Source of the DNA: Serripes groenlandicus | Lineage: Eukaryota > Mollusca > Bivalvia > Cardiida > Cardiidae | Assembly (NCBI GenBank): GCA_031761405.1 | Contig: JASEVX010000083.1 | Location: forward strand, 283,526 to 347,525 | DNA length: 64,000 nt | Direction of reading: 5' to 3' | Part shown: positions 1 to 32,209 of the stretch, in pieces | How positions within the stretch are numbered: position 1 is the stretch's first letter | Layout: every line of letters starts with the position of its first letter | Position numbers and translations under genes: made by a program | Notes under the pieces: model-generated | Database searches by the model: none | Told to the model about the DNA's origin: nothing | Seen by the model: only the letters and a program-made list of their open reading frames with translations

Positions 1-180
1 ATCTTCCAAAAGGTACGCTGCTAATAGTTTTACCATGCGCTGTTTATTGAGAGGGAATAAAACCGGAAGTTAATTATTCCTCTTTTCAATCATATTTTAA
101 TCTGCAGTTTCCGAGTGGTTTTGCTTGGGGGGCTTTGTCACTCTGCGTACCCTGGATGGTCCCCGGATCGAAGCGGTTAA

Positions 181-422
181 GCATTGTGGACTCTGCGTAA
201 AGTATTAACCCGGATCAGCCTAAGCATGCCGCGAAGGCTAACCCGGACAGACACTTTTCACCTCCTGTGGATTTTCTATTTCAGACATCATTACTCTTTA
301 CAGCCATCCCACTGAGACGGAATTTGTCGGCCCGGATTAGCATGCGCGGACTGCGCAGGCTGATCAGAGTCGATATCTTACGCAGAGGCCATAATGTTGG
401 TTTTCTCGTGGAACGGCTCATA
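181..422. mobile_element. GAGCCG-type TIR element, copy 1 (left end lost)
   Basis: Contains the shared blocks CCTAAGCATGCCGC, CGGACAGACACTTTTCACC, GAGACGGAATTTGTCGGCCC and the right terminus ATAATGTTGGTTTTCTCGTG. The left terminal repeat is replaced by unrelated sequence (110-180). No coding capacity: a non-autonomous element in an intron. Confidence 0.75.
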
Positions 423-504
423 TCTTATACATGTATGATGACATTTAATTATTTGCCATGCAAACATAAACATATTAAGCATTCATCTTTGTGTATTCAT
501 TTAG

Positions 505-22057
<21,553 letters not shown>

Positions 22058-23528
22058 AAACGATTAATTGTTAACTCTGCCACTTACGTGAACTGTGATA
22101 TTTGCAATTGAAAATTAGAAATATGCCAACAGTATTAAAAAACAAAGATATGTTAAAGCTGGTTTCTAAAGATGTGAGAATTGTAGGATAAAAAGAAACA
22201 GGTTAAAACGTAAAAGGTCATAAAGCAACGAACAACAAAAGACAAGATAAGAAAAGCAACGCGTTTTCGAAAATACAATGAAAATCAATATCTTTAAGCC
22301 TACACATATGAAATAGATACAAACTAGCAGAAGATTAATTTATCTTCTTGATATTGTAATGGTTTTTCTTTATTTTAATACGTTTGTTTGAGAATTATAC
22401 CTTAATATACCTCCATCATTCAAAGAAATTGAGTCTGATTAAACAATTTACAACCCTACACTGATAGATGTAATTCAAAATGCTAATATGTTATGCATGT
22501 GTGAGTCTTTTTTTTTTGTCAACTTGATTACTAATCTATTCGAATACTTACTTATCATGATGTTAAGATGCGTTAAGGGTTAGGGTTCTCGATTCAGCAG
22601 TCAGTAACATTACAAAGCCTTGTAAAACATCATCTATAAAGTCAAATATAGGTTAACTAAATACAGATGTATACGCTATCATATTACAATGATTAGTAGG
22701 TCACTTCAGATATGGACAAATGGCGTCGACAAGCACGTTCTCCTAATGTACAATCAAGCTCGTCTTCTGTAATGAAAATAATATCATACGATTTAACGTG
22801 AGGGTTTGCCGAGATAAAATCACGGATAGTTTTTCACAAGAGAAAATGAAGAACAAAAAAAGTTCAACTATATTTAGAACAAATTCCATACATATGACTG
22901 GCTCTATATCGGATAAATGGAAAAAATAACGTCCGTCACTCTGAAATTTTGAGATACTCAATTTAGCAATAATTATGTGTTTTGTGCGTAAAATGATCTT
23001 TAAAATATTGAAAAATGGTTCTATAAGATAGTTCATCCATTTTTTTAAAGATTTTTTGGCAAAAATGTATGACCAGGTAAACTTACGTTACTTACTTAAC
23101 AGGTACGTTACTTTGACAATTTATTTTTCAGTAATGTCCCTATACCTTACTTCATTTTTTGCATGTAAATAATTCATCAAGGAGTTCAAAGACAATTCTT
23201 TCTTCCAAAGAAAGATGTAATAATCAAGAAGTTTCCATTTTTGAATAATCTTGTTTGCTATAAAGAGACGGAGGTTATTGCATTTACTATCCGTTTTCTT
23301 CCTGTTGGAACTGGAGAATGGGAAACAGATATATACCAATATCCTTATCTGCTAGTGTGTGTGTGTATGTGCTAGTGTGTAAGGGTGGTGATAGATATTA
23401 ACTGACTTGCCATTATTTTACTAAATATAAGTGGACGTTATCTTTGACAATTTGACAAAATGTTGGTAGTGACGGATGTTATGTGTGACATTTTATGTTC
23501 AACTCTTTTAATGACATTATAATGTGTT
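22058..23528. other. ABCC 3' flank, no gene seen
   Basis: AT-rich, with short ORFs that resemble nothing. Presumed 3' UTR in the first few hundred bases. Confidence 0.5.
22134..22139 (+). promoter_or_regulatory. possible poly(A) signal of the ABCC gene
   Basis: ATTAAA lies 77 nt after the ABCC stop. No canonical AATAAA is seen close by, so this is a weak candidate. Confidence 0.3.
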
Positions 23529-23539
23529 TCATTACAGTT

Positions 23540-23767
23540 TAGGAATCCGCTGTGGTCGAGTGGTTAGCGTCGGGGATTTCGAAACCGGGTGTTCCGGGTT
23601 CGATCCCCAGTCGCGGCACTACGGTCATGGTGGAGTGCCCTTAGGCAAGGCACATTTTCTAGCCTAGTACTGGTTTGTTTACCCAGGGATCATGAATAAG
23701 TGAACTGTCGCCGTGATATAACTGAAATAATGTTGAAAGCGGCGTAAAACCCCAATAAATAAATAAA
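23540..23767 (+). mobile_element. complete tRNA-derived SINE with target-site duplication
   Basis: Head CCGCTGTGGTCGAGTGGTTA to GGGTTCGATCCCCAGTCGCG folds as a tRNA-like 5' region with A and B boxes; body TCTAGCCTAGTACTGGTTTG; tail GGCGTAAAACCCC plus (AATA)n. Flanked by TCATTACAGTT at 23,529-23,539 and 23,768-23,778. Resembles V-SINE-type elements described from bivalves. Confidence 0.92.
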
Positions 23768-24259
23768 TCATTACAGTTAATTGTTACCCGTTTGTTACTT
23801 ACTACAGTTATTATTATTCATGATACTCATGATACTAGTTATTGTTCTACATTTCAAAGATTGTTCTGTTCTGTTGACTCAAGTTTATGGTGTTTCTCCA
23901 ACTGAGGAGTCCTGGATACCCTGTATAGGTCACAAGAAACATTCACAGTAATTGACTTTAACTTTATAACTTCGGGTGATATACAAGTCCGTTATTAAAC
24001 CAGAAGTGTAAGTTAAAATTTTACATGTGATATTGGGACGAAACAAACCAGACAGCCCATCTTGCTTGTTCAGAATGAATTAAAACTCATGGACTAAAGT
24101 TCTATTAAAGGCATACGCGGGATTTGCCACTGCGCATCACAGCTGCGCAAATTTGACGGCATGAGTTATCTCCCTTAGACTTAGACTTTATGTGATCATC
24201 TGATGTGATCTAACGGGTCAATAATTATGAAAGTTTTAATTATTTGTTAGTCTTTCACA

Positions 24260-24745
24260 TATATATTTCTGTATATTGTTCCAAAGTACATATCTAGTGT
24301 ACCTGTATATTTGAATGGGAGTTTACCTACAAAATATTATGAAATACGCAAGAGATATTTAAAAAAATATTATTGTCATTGGCCAAGTATACTTAAATTT
24401 AATGCATTAATGTCTTCAATTTCTACGAAAACTATAAATAGTTTATCAAAATATGTATTCGTTGCAATGAAACATAGAGAACGGTAGCAATGCTGGATTA
24501 TTACACCTAATGATGTGATGGTCCAGCTTTGATAACCGTTCTAATATCAAAGTTTTAACGAAATGTATACATCATACTTCTACAATAGAGCAATTTTAAC
24601 AAGAACACTCATAATGTTAAATTATTGCAAATTCTTCTGGAAAATCCATTTCTCCGTTTGTACATTTTATAATTTCTTTATTTGCTATAAACATACTGTT
24701 TGTTGTTTTATGCAATAAAATATATTGAATTGAATTGAATACTGT
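24260..24745 (+). pseudogene. LINE 3' end fragment
   Basis: About 24,277-24,470 translates as KYYEIRKRYLKKYYCHWPSI and LKFNALMSSISTKTINSLSK, the last residues of the same LINE type as the two fragments above, then a 3' UTR and an (ATTGA)n tail near 24,727. Confidence 0.75.
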
Positions 24746-25490
24746 TATGTATTGATTGTGAATGAATGCACTGTATTTTGCCGAAAATGCCGATATTTGA
24801 ATCATGGGGGTAGGGTTGTACAATAACGCATTTTTTTTTTAAACCCATGGAAACCTATCCTTTTTTGGATCTTTTTATCTCAGTAAGATATGGAGAAATG
24901 TTTATAATTCATTTAGTTTGAATTATCAATGGGGTTTTTTATTACCCTAAAAGTGGAAACAATTGCTCAAAAAGGCGCCCCAAAAATTGTGACCGGTCTG
25001 ACTTTTTGGCCTCATAAATTTATATTTATTTAGTATTCTGTACAATTATTGATGCCTTTCCAGCTGCACATACATAGAGCACCAAATTGAACAGGAAATA
25101 GCTCCAGAAAAGACTTGAAAGTATGCATACAAGCCAATTTGTTATTATTTAGACTTCCAATAAAATGCTCGAAAATTTGACTAAAGTTGACTAAATCGTC
25201 GTTTTTCGAAAGTTCTCTACACAAAAATATATCTCCGTGACCTATATATATATTTTCATATTAGTTTTTGCATTTGGGAGAGGAATACATAGTCCAAAGT
25301 ACAAGAGCATATCAATGGTGTATCTATTTAGTAGCATATGCCTTTAAATACCAATCAATCGGTAATGATATATTAACTGTAAGAGAAGCATGTTCAGTGA
25401 AGTATGATCAAAACATTGATGAAAGTGTCTGGTGTGTCTTGGAGGTTTAATTATTTAATGGGCTAGAGTTGTATATATGGGTAAGATAAT
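24746..25490. other. intergenic, nothing recognised
   Basis: AT-rich spacer between the LINE tail and the 3' end of the minus-strand gene. A 60-codon ORF at 25,268 resembles nothing I know. Confidence 0.4.
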
Positions 25491-25512
25491 TCAGTCATTT
25501 TTGCACAGAATA

Positions 25513-25518
25513 GTTTAT
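25513..25518 (-). promoter_or_regulatory. poly(A) signal candidate of the minus-strand gene
   Basis: AATAAA on the minus strand about 345 nt past the stop at 25,861. A second candidate lies near 25,691. An acceptor-like CTTTTTCTTTTCAG ending at about 25,602 may open a 3' UTR exon. Confidence 0.45.
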
Positions 25519-25860
25519 TTTACTCTTCAATTCAAAACATAACAATTCTACATGAAATCTGTCGATGCTCAGGACTCTTACAACCAACTGTCTGCTTCAT
25601 CTGAAAAGAAAAAGTTGTAAAGTTCACATTTATTTAAAGTCTTGTGTACTAATTCCAGACAAATAAGAAATTTACTCGGTCTCTTTTCGCTTTATTTCAT
25701 GTTTTTAAATCTTAGTCCCTAGGGACTTATTCTTTTCAAATAAGTAATTTACTTAGTCAGTATCATCATTTTTAATTTATGCAGACCCTTATCTAGAGCT
25801 ATGAAAATACCTTTGAATTTGTATAAAATTCTGGTTCCGCACAAAGTAATGTCAGGAGGC

Positions 25861-25983
25861 TCAATATTCGAGTGTACATCTCCTGGTAGAAGAGTGTCTT
25901 AGATCACTAAACGACCAGGTTTTCTTTTTGACCTTTGAAAAATACTTGACAAAAGGCCAACCGTCCACCTTAAACACAACATT
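25861..25983 (-). CDS. last coding exon, C-terminal module
   Basis: Acceptor TTTTTTCTATACAG, phase 0, 40 residues: NVVFKVDGWPFVKYFSKVKK, KTWSFSDLRHSSTRRCTLEY and a TGA at 25,863-25,861. Following the 55-nt exon it gives a small beta-rich module of the type G-D-x-L-L-V-Y that ends many transposon-derived proteins of this kind. Single copy because the duplication starts to its right. Confidence 0.65.
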   Translation of the reverse strand, partial: NVVFKVDGWPFVKYFSKVKKKTWSFSDLRHSSTRRCTLEY

Positions 25984-26611
25984 CTGTATAGAAAAAAGGC
26001 AAAGTGTTTACTTTTACAATATGCTTGGTTTATTACAACAAATTTGTAGTGTTGTTACAACAAAATAAAAATGTTTTGGAGGCAATATGCAAGGCAAATG
26101 GCAGATGTTTTTCAAATTTGAAACAATACAAGTGAAAAGGGCACAATGTAAAACTGCCAAAATGCATAGTTACTTATTTATAAATTTATTTCTGTCTTTT
26201 TCTATTTATTTCAATTGTTTTTTATATTATTTATGCGTTTGTTAAGACACTTGTTCGCAACAAAATATTATTTCTGTTCTTTAGAAAGAAACTTCTACAA
26301 TCAGATAAACTAGAAAAATAGAACGTTCTGAAATGAGGTAACAAAATACAAATGCCAACAAATTCTTTGGAAGAAACTTGTAACTAGACAAATAGAAACT
26401 TCTCAAAAACAATAAACTAGAACTAAAAAGAAAAATGTTTTAAGGAAGAAATTAATATAATGACTTGTGTATGATCGGATGACATGTGATATTGACACAC
26501 TTTTCCCTTGGTTTAGGGTATAGTGCTTTCTAAAGAAGATAGTATCAAATGCCATCCTCACTGCAAACAGTAATTAATATTAGTTCCTATCCTTAACTCT
26601 ATATATCTTAC

Positions 26612-26666
26612 AACAACGGGCAGTTTAGAATTTCCATAATAGACTAACAAGTGATCTCCTGCATTA
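26612..26666 (-). CDS. 55-nt exon, copy 1
   Basis: Acceptor CTTTTTTCTTTAG, donor GTAAGA (reverse complement at 26,607-26,611), phase 2-0. Joined codons read LNAGDHLLVYYGNSKLPVV. Too short for an ORF scan; supported by frame continuity on both sides. Confidence 0.65.
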
Positions 26667-26879
26667 CTAAAGAAAAAAGAGTAACAAAATTAAACATTTA
26701 ATATCCAAACAATTTTGAATACACTTAGCTTTTGACTTGCCATTTAATCTTCTTTTTCACTGTGATGTGAAAGATACTAAAGCATTTAATTTATTTAAAA
26801 AAGAAAGAAGAGAAAACTCTTATATATAGTATGGCTATCACTCCTGAAAGTTTAACAGTTAGATAGTTTGACAACTTAC

Positions 26880-28935
26880 AGTTTTACATGGGAAATCTCC
26901 GTATTAGGGCTGGGAAGTGGGGAAGACACCGTGGATTCTCCTGGACAGGCAGAGTTGGCTTCTTTAAAACTCTGACAATCGTTTGGAATAATGGGGCTAG
27001 TGAAGCTATCATTCCTGAAAAAAACAAAACACATTAAGAATATGAGGAGCCAACTATGCAGAACAACATAACTTTCAATTGAATATTTAGGTCTTCATTT
27101 AGAATGTGTGTCCAATCAAATTCAATAGGTAGTTTGACAACTTACAGTTTTACAGGGGATATCTGTGTATTAGGGCTGGAAAGTGGGAAAGGCACCGTGG
27201 ATGATCCTGGACAGGTAGAGTGGGCTTCTTCAAAACTCTGTCGATCGTTTGGAATAATGGGGCTAGTGTAGCTATCATTCCTGGAAAAAACCACATTAAG
27301 AATATGAGGAGCCAATTATACAGAACAACATAACTTTCAATTGAATATTTAGGTCTTCATTTAGAATGTGTGTCCGATCAAATTCAGTAGGTAGTTTGAC
27401 AACTTACAGTTTTAGTACTTTTAAATGGGAAAACTCTTATATATAGTATGGCTATCACTCCTGAAAGTTTAACAGTTAGATAGTTTGACAACTTACAGTT
27501 TTACATGGGAAATCTCCGTATTAGGGCTGGGAAGTGGGGAAGACACCGTGGATGCTCCTGGACAGGTAGAGTTGGCTTCTTCAAAACTCTGACAAATGTT
27601 TGATATAATGGGACTAGTGTAGCTATCTTTCCTAAACGAAAACACATAAAGAATATGAGGAGCCAACTATGCAGAACAACATGACTTTCAATTGAATATT
27701 TAGGTCTTCATTTAGAACTTGTGTCCGATCAAATTCAGTAGGTAGTTTGACAACGTACAGTTTTAGTACTTTTTACATAGGAAAACTCATATATAGTATG
27801 GCTATCACTCCTGAAAGTTTAACAGTTAGATAGTTTGACAACTTACAGTTGTACATGGGAAATCTCCGTATTAGGGCTGGGAAGTGGGGAAGACACCGTG
27901 GATGCTCCTGGACAGGTGGAGTTGGCTTCTTCAAAACTCTGACAAATGTTTGATGTAATGGGACTAGTGTAGCTATCATTCCTGAAAGAAAACACATAAA
28001 GAATATGAGGAGCCAATTATGCAGAACAACATAACTTTCAATTGAATATTTAGGTTTTCATTTAGAATTTGTGTCAGATCAAATTCAGTAGGTAGTTTGA
28101 CAACTTACAGTTTTACAAGGGAAATCTCCGTATTAGGGCTGGGAAGTGGGGAAGACACCGTGGATGCTCCTGGACAGGTAGAGTTGGCTTCTTCAAAACT
28201 CTGACAAATGTTTGGAATAATGGGGCTAGTGTAGCTATCATTCCTGAAAGAAAACACATAAAGAATATGAGGAGCCAACTATGCAGAACAACATGACTTT
28301 CAATTGAATATTTAGGTCTTCATTTAAAAGTTGTGTCCGATCAAATTCAGTAGGTAGTTTGACAACGGTACTTTTACATGGGAAAACTCATATATAGTAT
28401 GGCTATCACTCCTGAAAGTTTAACAGTTAGATAGTTTGACAACTTACAGTTTTACATGGGAAATCTTCATATAAGGGCTGGAAAGTGTGAAAGGCACCTT
28501 GGATGCTTCTAGACAGGTATGGTTGGCTTCTTCCAAACTCTGACAATCGTTTGGAATAATGGGGCTAGTGTAGCTATCATTCCTGAAAGAAAACACATTA
28601 AGAATATGAGGAGCCAATTATGCAGAACAACATAACTTTCAATTGAATAGTTAGGTTTTCATTTATAATGTGTGTCCAATCAAATTCAGTAGGTAGTTTG
28701 ACAACTTACAGTTTAAGTACTTTTACATGTATGGGAAAACTCTTATATAGTATGGCTATCACTCCTTTAAGTTTAGCAGTTAGGTAGTTTGACAACTTAC
28801 AGTTTTACATGGGAAATCTCTTTATAAGGGCTGGAAAGTGGGGAAGACACAGTGGATGTTCCTGGACAGGTAGAGTTGGCTTCTTCAAAACTCTGACGAT
28901 CGTTTGGAATATTGGGGCTAGTGCAGCTATCATTT
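26880..28935 (-). CDS. tandem array of seven 135-nt exons, copy 1
   Basis: Exons at 28,801-28,935, 28,448-28,582, 28,109-28,243, 27,847-27,981, 27,497-27,631, 27,146-27,280 and 26,880-27,014, each exactly 135 nt, phase 2-2, with a TTCTTTCAG-like acceptor (TTTCGTTTAG in one) and donor GTAAGTTGTC. Each adds 45 residues such as NDSYTSPIIPNDCQSFEEAN, STCPGASTVSSPLPSPNTEI, SHVKL. All seven are open. The peptide is Ser/Pro/Asn-rich with one or two Cys, no known domain, probably disordered. Between them lie shorter exon relics of 52-53 nt with a stop in frame. The RG-rich exon enters in phase 2 and the 55-nt exon accepts phase 2, so any number of repeats keeps the frame. Confidence 0.8.
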
Positions 28936-29178
28936 CTGAAAAAAAATCACATTAAGAATATGAGGAGCGAACTATGCAGAACAAAATAACTTTCAATTGA
29001 ATATTTACGTCTTCATTTTGAACTTGTGTTCAATTAAATTAAGTAGGTAGTTTGTCAGCATTTTTTCACTTTTGAATTAACATAAATGCATAAATTATTT
29101 CAGAATTCACCGGCTTTAAGTTTTCGTATTCTGTCATTACAACACCTATTAAGATGGAAGTGAAAGTCTAATACTTAC

Positions 29179-29765
29179 ATGTTTGCATCTATGATTTCCA
29201 TCAGGAAAGAAATATCTATGTTCGGTTCATCAACATCTATACAGTTTGTAAAGGACACATCTTCTTCTCTTTGAGCAACTGCAATATGATCAGTTGCAAT
29301 GGCCTGCTCACAAGCATATGCATCAACTTCATCTGATGAGGATTTGTCTTCCATTGTAAAGCGCACATCTTCTTCTCGTTGAGCAACAGTAATGATATGA
29401 TTAGTTGCAATGGCCTGCTTAAAAGCATAGGTGTCTTCTAGTTCAGCTGATGATGTGTCCGCATCAGAACTTAAATCAGACTCAGAATATGAAATGTTTG
29501 ACTCCGTACTGGTAGAAGCATTTTCTACCGTTTCTCTTTTCCTTCTGCTACCTCTTCCTCTAGCTGAACCTCTGGTTCTCAAACCTCTTCCTCTTGTTTG
29601 TCCTCTGATTCCCAAGTCGCCACCTCTTCCCCCTCCTCTGATTATGAAGCATCCATCTCTTTCTTGTGCTCTACCCCTTTCACCTCTTCCTTGTCCTCTA
29701 CCCACTTCACCTCTTACTGGTATTCCTCTTCTCCCTCTACACTGGGCAGCTGCTCTAGCATCCCC
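29179..29765 (-). CDS. RG-rich and acidic exon, copy 1
   Basis: Minus frame from about 29,765 to the donor at 29,178 (AAACAT then GTAAGT; the apparent stop TAA lies in the intron). RG/RGG repeats (GRGQGRGERGRAQ, IRGGGRGGD) are followed by Ser/Asp-rich sequence and two copies of a QAIAT(N/D)HI..VAQREEDV block about 37 residues apart, then FLMEIIDAN. RGG tracts bind RNA or nucleic acid in other proteins; here that is inference. The join to the Cys-rich segment upstream is shifted by one base near 29,765, by indel or an unseen intron. Confidence 0.7.
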
Positions 29766-31318
29766 CTAGGTGTATCTATCTTTTTTATGTCATGCAGTTC
29801 CCATTCATCTACATAATCCCTGTTACTACACTCAGAGCCATCGCCAATGCATCCTTCACAAAAACAACTGAGTCTTCTTGTGTTAATCAGAAAACTGTCA
29901 ATTGCCTTTACCGCATGAACATTTCTAGTCCCTTTTAATGTCTTGCAATGTTCAGTTCTATTTGGCCGATTATGCTCAATATGATCAATGTGAAATATTG
30001 TCCTTTTGTAATGTTCTTTATGATTTTCGTCAACTTTTGTCATTTTAACTTGAGCATATTCGTGAAAATCACTAGAATTATTCACTGTAACATTTCCTCC
30101 CATCACAGCTCTCCTAACAGCACCAGCTCCATCTGATGGTCCTTTTCAATGTCTGGATCCATAAAAGTGTCTTTCTAGGGGAAATCCTAGATTTGTCTGG
30201 CTGAAACTAATGTCAGTAAATGCTATTTTGGACTTATATTGTGCTGAGCAGCCGTCGGTCAGTTGAATTTCCTTTGTAATTGTAAGCCCCCTGGTTTTTA
30301 CCAGATGCTTATTGGCCACTTTGACAAACTCCTGAACTGCAGCTGTATCATGTGTTGTAAATCAGGGGCTCTTTCACAATATCTTGACACCCCTCTTCCA
30401 TACACCTGTAGTAGGCTACTGTTGGATGTATTGTTATCGAGTTATGGGCCCAATGTGCACTCTGCACTTCGTGTTGGGCAATGTAGGAGTAGTTCCACCA
30501 GGACTTTGGAACATTTCTGTGTAGCCTTATAAACTGACTATGTTGCCAGGAAGCAACAAACAGATGACCTGCCAATTTTTCAAGCTCCATCGACAGATTA
30601 ATCACAAGTGCAGTCACACTATCTCTGTGTGGTACAGGCATGATTTGGGTGACTTCTTTACCTTGATACATTTTCTTTACACGCTCCCACTTTGAGTATG
30701 ACCACAATGTCATTTCCCACTTTCTTAAACCAAAGGTTGAAAAAATCTTACAATATTGTCAACAACTACAGCAACTGCCACTGTCCGCTCAATTACAACT
30801 CAACTTCTGTAGGCAGCACCTTCTTCCTTCTTGCAAAGGGTAATTGCAACAGCTTCATATTTGTCTTTGCATGTTCACATCTGACCTATGTTTAGCTGCA
30901 AGATGAGACAGAGCGCTAAGCTTTAAGTCAACGTTTGTGCAACTGTCGCACAAACAGCCGTACCAAGGCTGTTTTTCGTGTCGATTCCACATTTTCTTTG
31001 TTTGTTTCGGACAAAGGTAGAGAATGATGCCTTAACATCTGGGTTGATGCACCTGGAATTCTTGGTACTACATCTGTTAGTGGCCTGTCTAGAACTCGCC
31101 TTTCCTGCATATCTTTTCTTACCCTCCTTGCAGCAGGCAAGTTTGTGGAAATATCGGCTCTGCCGAAGAAGTCTATCATTGTTTTCCCTTGTGAGTTTCA
31201 CTGGTTGCATCTTTTCTTCTTTGTTTTGTCTGGTCAGTCACAATTGATTTATCAACCTTGCTTATGTACGAGTCACTTACTCCCAGATAAGTAGAACAAT
31301 AATCTATTAAGTCTGTAT
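29758..31318 (-). pseudogene. transposase-like core, copy 1
   Basis: Right to left: FFGRADISTNLPAARRVRKD, VPHRDSVTALVINLSMELEK, EVQSAHWAHNSITIHPTVAY, then after a frameshift LTDGCSAQYKSKIAF and GPSDGAGAVRRAVMGGNV, then RRLSCFCEGCIGDGSECSNR. Lesions: TGA at 30,146-30,148 in the GSRH-KGPSDG block, a 26-nt deletion near 30,500 removing the VLNMDFAEN segment with a candidate catalytic Asp, and many small indels from 30,700 to 31,320. Confidence 0.75.
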
Positions 31319-31938
31319 TTTTATGCCCCCGGAAATCGTCTCTTTGTCTGTCTATAGCAAAAAAAACCTTTAACCCTCGACCACTACTTTTGAACCATAA
31401 CAGGTACGGCTACCATATTTAACATGTGTATTCCTTGTGACATGACCTTTCTGTCAGTACCAACATTTTTGACCTTTGACCTACATTTTGAACTAACTTT
31501 AACCTTGACCACTACTTTTCAATATTAACAGGTTTATTTCAATTGTTTTTTAGTATTATTTATGCGTTTGTTAAGACACTTGTTCGCAACAAAATATTAT
31601 TTCTGTTCTTTAGAAAGAAACTTCTACAATCAGATAAACTAGAAAAATAGAACGTTCTGAAATGAGGTGACAAAATACAAATGCCAACAAATGCTTTGGA
31701 AGAAACTTGTAACTAGACAAATAGAAACTTCTCAAAAACAATAAACTAGAACTAAAAAGAAAAATGTTTTAAGGAAGAAATTAATATAATGACTTGTGTA
31801 TGATCGGATGACATGTGATATTGACACACTTTTCCCTTGGTTTAGGGTATAGTGCTTTCTAAAGAAGATAGTATCAAATGCCATCCTCACTGCAAACAGT
31901 AATTAATATTAGTTCCTATCCTTAACTCTATATATCTT

Positions 31939-31995
31939 GACAACAACGGGCAGTTTAGAATTTCCATAATAGACTAACAAGTGATCTCCTGCATT
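31939..31995 (-). pseudogene. 55-nt exon, copy 2, donor destroyed
   Basis: Same sequence as 26,612-26,666, but an inserted base changes CTTAC to CTTGAC, so the minus-strand donor reads GTCAAG instead of GTAAGA. Confidence 0.6.
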
Positions 31996-32209
31996 ACTAA
32001 AGAAAAAAGAGTAACAAAATTAAACATTTAATATCCAAACAATTTTGAATACACTTAGCTTTTGACTTGCCATTTAATCTTCTTTTTCACTGTGATGTGA
32101 AAGATACTAAAGCATTAATTTATTTAAAAAAGAAAGAAGAGAAAAACTATTATATATAGTATGGCTATCACTCCTGAAAGTTTAACAGTTAGATAGTTTG
32201 ACAACTTAC

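Larger units (their letters stand above)
26205..31532. repeat. 5.3-kb tandem duplication, left copy
   Basis: Begins TTTATTTCAATTGTTTTTTA and ends TTTTCAATATTAACAGG, where the right copy starts. Nearly identical to the right copy over 26.2-30.4 kb apart from one array repeat; indel-rich over 30.45-31.5 kb. Confidence 0.92.

Noticed and set aside
23540..23612. tRNA gene-like sequence with A and B boxes
   Set aside because: It runs into a SINE body and tail and is flanked by a target-site duplication, so it is a SINE head. The same applies at 17,108 and 60,646(-).
29431..29816. Pro/Ser-rich plus-strand ORFs at 29.4 and 34.5 kb
   Set aside because: Antisense of the RG-rich exon, whose minus frame has the splice borders and continues in phase.
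30146..30148. Selenocysteine reading of the shared TGA
   Set aside because: No hairpin resembling a SECIS was seen and the gene has other lesions; nonsense mutation is simpler.
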